A stretch of DNA of 64,000 nucleotides, taken from positions 125,764,522 to 125,828,521 of the forward strand of contig NC_089490.1 in NCBI RefSeq assembly GCF_036850765.1, read 5' to 3'. Under the pieces are notes generated by a model. That model saw nothing but the letters and a program-made list of their open reading frames with translations. It was not told the DNA's origin and did no database searches. The translations under genes and the position numbers were made by a program. How positions within the stretch are numbered: the stretch's first letter is position 1; each line of letters starts with the position of its first letter. The DNA comes from Saccopteryx bilineata. Lineage: Eukaryota; Chordata; Mammalia; Chiroptera; Emballonuridae. Positions 59,263-64,000 of the stretch are shown here, one piece after another.

Positions 59263-59264
59263 TA

Positions 59265-62052
59265 TGTTTGGAGGTGTGCATTGTGTGCCTCTTTTATCCA
59301 TTAGGGGCTGAGCCCCAATGCCCTTAATTTTCACTTTGGAGGAAAAAAAAATTCTTTATATTTGTATTCTTAAAATGAGAAAATTGCTTTCCTGCTTCCT
59401 TTTTAAACACTATTTTCCCTTTTAGAATATCATTCATTATGACTCACCTTCAGAAGAGGTAAGAATTTAAGAAACTATTCTATAGGATTGATATTTCTCC
59501 AAATCTAGTTTTATTTTCCCAACTATATTGAATTAGTGAGATGACTCCCAATAGCAGTAACTGAAAACTAGTTCAAGATTTTAACACTAAGCACAAGAAG
59601 AGTACTGAATGATGCCAGAGAACATGGGCCATGTGGTAGACCCAGCATGGCCCGAGTGCTCTGACTCCTGGGAAGACATTGTCCTATCAGCTATAGAGGA
59701 AATAATTTCCAGTCTTTAGGTAACTGGGTGGGACAAGGTGTTGCACCGTGAGAAGGTTGCCCCCATAAGATTTGTCAGGGCCATATTATGTGAAGTGTGT
59801 GTTTAGAAATTCATTTCTGAAAAGCACACAGAGAGCTCTGTCACCTTTTAGAACATCCCCAAATCCATTGTTGGTAGCATTTAAGGAGTAAATAAATGGT
59901 GGAGATTGTTTATCACTCCCTTGATTGCTCTAGGGAAGGATTTATGTGTTTAAAAAAAATGAAGGGGGAAGAAAAGAAGGATGGGGAGGAGAAAAAACCA
60001 TTGTTGGCATCCTAAATATTTTAAAGCTCTTATATATGGTCTCACTGATGCAAATAAAGTAATCCCAGGCAATGTAGTTTCTCCTCTATAGGCTAAAATT
60101 GGTATGCTGAAGCATTCAGATAATCCCTGCAAACTCAGATGAACCATCCACAATGCCACGCATTCTAACCAAGGAATGCAATGCCTAATGCAACTTGGTT
60201 GAAATATCTCTACATGGAATATTTTATTAGGTATAGAATTTTTGCACACCTTAGGGTAAAATCCTGTCTCTCAGCTTTTCATTGACCTTTTCAGATAATA
60301 TATTCTCTGGTCCCTCTGCACCTGGGTTAAGAAATTTAACCAGACAGGTCATACATAAATATAATCTGCCACTGTGTTAACAAATCAATGACTTGAGAAA
60401 TACATATTTAGACTTCAGATAAGTGAGAGTGATTACAGAATTTAAAATATATTATTGAAACATTTGGCTATAAAAAATAACAAAGTATTTACTATGAGAA
60501 CAGATTTCTCAGCATCTTGTGAATATTTTGGTATTGGATAGACAGTCTGAAAATTCCTAGTCTCTTTTGCTTTCTTATAAAATTTTATAGTTTGCATATC
60601 TTTTTGAAAACAGCAGGAGAAAACTTTCAATAAGCTTATGGCAAAAATAAAATTTTATTATCTATTTCAAAAGCTATAAAGCTATTAGTAGTGATATACA
60701 CACATATCAAACATTTTTTGTCTATTCTTTAAAATCAAAATTTTATGAAAGAAAATGTTCAGGATCTTGGAAACTACTTAATGTAGTCATCATCAAAATT
60801 CTAAGTGGACAGATGCTCAGTAGAGAAATATGTTCAAAATAGCTAGAAAGTAGCTTTCCAATAATGTTGACAATGCAAGATTATCAAAATACTTGCAAAA
60901 GAAAATTGCAACAAAAAAAGACTTGCATATATTATTCATCAGTTTTAATTTCTCCCTGAACATCAAGGGGATTAAATTAATTTGTATCAGTCTTTGGAAC
61001 TAATCCTGAAGAATTTATTAGCCCCTTTCCAGCATTGTGTCACAAGTACTTACTCTTTTTCTTTGTAGATGGTCTGAGGTTTTTAACCTCACATATGCCA
61101 GAAGTTTTTTGCAGACTATTGACGTAAAATCACCATGCTTTCAGCCTTGGACTCTGAGGCAGCTGAAACCAGGTTTGTTGTGGGTTGTCACAGGCAGTGG
61201 CTGTGCTGATAGTTACAGCAGGGAATGTTCTTCATTAAATCGAGCATGGTTAATTGCATTAGGTATGAGTAAATAATAGGCAAGGTTGAAGAGCCACTGC
61301 GTTCAAAGCATTTATTGTATGAATGTTCGTGCTTGACTGGCTCAAGTATGTTTATTATAATAGATGAAGAAAAAATATTCATATGGTATCAGGTCGCAGA
61401 AGTACAGTGGCAGTTGAGTAATCTGTACTTTATCTTTATTCTGCAGATCACTATCCACCTTCCTGACTACAATCTCCTTTGTTTTAAGAAGGATGGCCAT
61501 CTTAAGATAAAAGTTCTGGGCTTGTAAGATACGTGACATAAAAGGTTGTTTATCCATTCCACTATCTCAGAGACACAAATTCTTGAACTCATTGCTATTT
61601 GTTTTTCTCTCTCAAGAGTTCTACCATATTGTACATTAAGTTTTCAGTACGTTGATGTTTTCAGTTTTATTTTACAGATCTATTTTATATTTAAATTCCT
61701 ATCATAGTTGCATCCTTTAGTTGTCGCTTGGTATTGCAGCATTTCCAGCACAGATAAAACAAGCAGGGGTTTCAGCACTTCTGTGAACACTCTTCTTTGA
61801 AGTGAGATCCCAATCATACTAAAAGGGGGGCTTTAATGACAAGACTTATTCCAAAACAAGGATTTAAAGATTTGCAAATGACTCACAAAAAAAACTGGGA
61901 AAATATTCTATTTATAGTCAGTGCTTCAGATAGAAGAATTTGGTGTTTATATCTATTTTTTATAAGAAAGGAAACATGAATATAACTTAGCCCTTTGTTT
62001 CTTAGGGGGAAAACAGTGGTTGTCTATAATTAAGGACTACATATTTTTATTT
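59265..62052. other. 2.8 kb without a recognisable gene or repeat
   Basis: AT-rich. No domain in any open frame longer than 60 codons. Confidence 0.5.
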
Positions 62053-62787
62053 AATTCCCTTCTGGCCTCAAGTGTTTCTGTTGAGTAGTCAAATGTCATC
62101 CTTATGGAGAATCCTTTGTAGGTGATAATCTTTTTTTCGCTAGCAGCTTTTAATATTTTTTCTTTATCACTTATCTTTGGTACTTTAATTATGATGTGTC
62201 TTGGTGTAGATTTCTTTGGGTTTCTCTTTAATGGAGTTCTCTGTGCTTCTTGAACATGTGAGATGTTTTCCTGCCTTAATTTAGGGAAGTTTTTAGCTAT
62301 GATATGTTTGAACAAAGTCTCTATCCCTTGTTTTTTCTCTTCTTCTTCAGGGACCCCTATGATGCGGATGTTATTTCTCTTCATGTTTTCACAGAGCTCT
62401 CTTAGAGTTTCCTCAGACTTTTTGAGTCTCTTTTCTTTTTTCTGCTCTGCTTCTGTGCCTTTATTTATCTTGTCCTCTAACTCGCTGTTTCAAATCTCAG
62501 CTTCATCCATCCTGCTTTTAATTCCTTCCATTGTGTTCTTATTTCTGATATTGTATTTGTCATTTCTGACTGATTCTTTTTTATTATTTCAATGTCCTTT
62601 TTTATATTTGCTATCTCTTTATTTAGTGTTCGTAATGACCATCTATTGTTGTTCTAATATCTTTGCACATCTTAACAATCGTTATTTTAAACTCTGCATC
62701 CGGTAGTTTGGTTATATCTGACTCATTCAGGTCCTTTTCTGGGGATTTCTCTTGATTCATTTGTGTTACATGTCTCTGCTTTCTCAT
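62053..62787 (-). pseudogene. L1 ORF1, partial
   Basis: Starts MRKQRHVTQMNQEKSPEKD, with frame breaks around 62,490-62,640. The part from 62,384 to 62,053 (MKRNNIRIIGVPEEEEKKQG ... TETLEARRELNK) is open. The C-terminal about 70 codons are missing. Same protein as 15,317-16,229. Confidence 0.88.
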
Positions 62788-64000
62788 TTTGTCTGTGTAA
62801 AAGAAGGTTTTGGTCACTGGAGTCCACTGGGTGTGGCCTCGGTTCCCTAGGTATGATCTGTCTGTAGGTCCATCACCCCCTCTGCTGTTGCTGCCCAGGG
62901 CGTTTGCTTATGGGCGTTGCCAGTGCCTGCCTACTGGGGCTGTTGCTGTGGTTTCAGCCTCTCCTTCATGGGAGTGGCTGTGATCACGTGCTCGGTTGTA
63001 CAAGCCTTGTTGGCTTTGGCCTTTGCCCTGCCCCTGCGGTGGCGTTATGCTTGGCCCTGAGGACAGGGGTGAGTACCTTTGCTCAGCTGTGGGTCTCCAT
63101 CTGATTCTGGGCTTTCGCCCCGTCCCTTCAGGAGGAACCTGCTTGTAGGACAGCTCCAAGCCTTGGCTCCACAGGCCAGGCTGGACTGCATACCAACACT
63201 CAGTAGCGGGACTCTGCCTGTTCTGGGCTTTTGGCTCCACCCCCTTGGGAGGAGCCGGCTCCCAAGTCAGGTCACAAGCCTGGGTTCCATGGGCAGGGCA
63301 GGGCTGTGCTTCTGCGCCCTTGCTCAAGGGTGGGTCTCCACCCCTTCCGGGGCTCCTGCCTTTCCCCCGCAGGCTAGATTGCAGGCGGCCTGCAGCTGGG
63401 CTTGACCTCTCCTCCCCAGCTAGGCAAGACTGAACTCACACCTGGGCCTCAGTGGTAGCCAGCTGGCTTCTGCCCTTGCCGACAGAACCACACTTCCGTG
63501 TCCCACCACCACCCATCCCCGGACGAGCTGTCAACCATGTGGATGGGGGCTCTGCAGCTAAGACCCTAATACTCACTACTGTAGCCCCGAAAGCTCCCTC
63601 CTTCTAAGCTACTCTATTCTGAGTGCCTAGGGAGAGTTTGTTTGGCTGGTGTCCTGCTTCCCTTTGCTGGTATTGTTTCCAGGGAAAATATTCACTTCAG
63701 ATTTGGGGAGTGACTTGTCCCAGGGGTTGGGGTGGCTGTCTCTCAAAATGTTTCTCCCTGTGCCTCCTAGATTACACTCTGTTCCTGCTACTCCAATCCT
63801 CTCCTCTCTCCCCATCCCCTGGAGCCCCAAGTGAGTGGTTGTGAAAGAGGTTTTCTGCGCAGTCCCTTTAAGAAGAATCCTGGGTCTGAGAAATCTGTCT
63901 CTTTCTCTTAAACAGTATCTTGACTTGTTTCCAGCTAAATACTGTCCATATGCCTCTTCTAGGATCTGGGGCTGCAGGCTGGGTCTTTGTTCCTGGGGCT
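62053..64000 (-). mobile_element. L1 5' half, 3'-truncated, runs off the window
   Basis: The minus strand carries a 5' UTR (64,000-62,788) and most of ORF1, then stops abruptly at 62,053 after gaggccagaagggaat (complement). It is followed by an A/T-rich aaataaaaatatg. The other L1s continue here with gcaagaaatattc. A copy that has its 5' region but lacks everything downstream is the reverse of normal L1 truncation. The true 5' end is outside the window. Confidence 0.88.

Overview
This window is intergenic, repeat-packed mammalian DNA. I see no host protein-coding exon and no functional tRNA, rRNA or ncRNA gene. The many long tRNA-derived SINEs, with a head like TGGCTCAGTGGTAG, a GGTTCGATTCC B-box and a tail reading CAGCTTCAGAAAAATAC, look like the Rhin-type SINE of horseshoe and leaf-nosed bats. 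Shorter tRNA-SINEs, young L1 copies and several hAT elements are also present. I therefore infer a bat, probably Rhinolophoidea. That placement rests on recall of the SINE family, not on a search.

Layout. 1-7,546 is an endogenous retrovirus (ERV)/LTR cluster. The striking structure is a hAT-type DNA transposon (1,722-7,538) with an exact 8-bp target-site duplication (TSD). It has been filled by two solo LTRs, a gammaretrovirus-like pol fragment flanked by 154-bp direct repeats, and a second hAT element. 7.5-10.2 kb holds a MIR, an L1 tail and unassigned DNA. 10.2-11.3 kb is a decayed class II (betaretrovirus-like) RNase H/integrase remnant split by a SINE. 11.3-17.5 kb is a nearly complete but dead L1 on the minus strand. 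17.5-41.6 kb is mostly unannotatable AT-rich DNA with SINEs, L2, MIR, an old L1 and old DNA-transposon pieces.

From about 41.6 to 55.2 kb lies an old plus-strand L1 that has been opened repeatedly. It carries a SINE, then a minus-strand L1 tail (itself carrying a SINE), then a SINE-headed insertion that contains a hAT element and a nearly full-length younger L1. That younger L1 contains a SPIN-like hAT element just after the start of ORF2. 55-62 kb is AT-rich DNA with a mariner-like miniature element. 62.05 kb to the end is the 5' half of another minus-strand L1.

How it fits together. Nothing here works as an operon or pathway. The window is best read as a stratigraphic record. Intact TSDs give the order of insertion: old L1, then SINE, then young L1, then SPIN-like hAT; and separately hAT, then LTRs, then a second hAT. 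All retroelement reading frames seen here are broken. The most notable signals are the nested hAT at 1.7-7.5 kb and four hAT-type elements with 8-bp TSDs, three of which have a central TA. One of the four resembles the horizontally transferred SPIN family.
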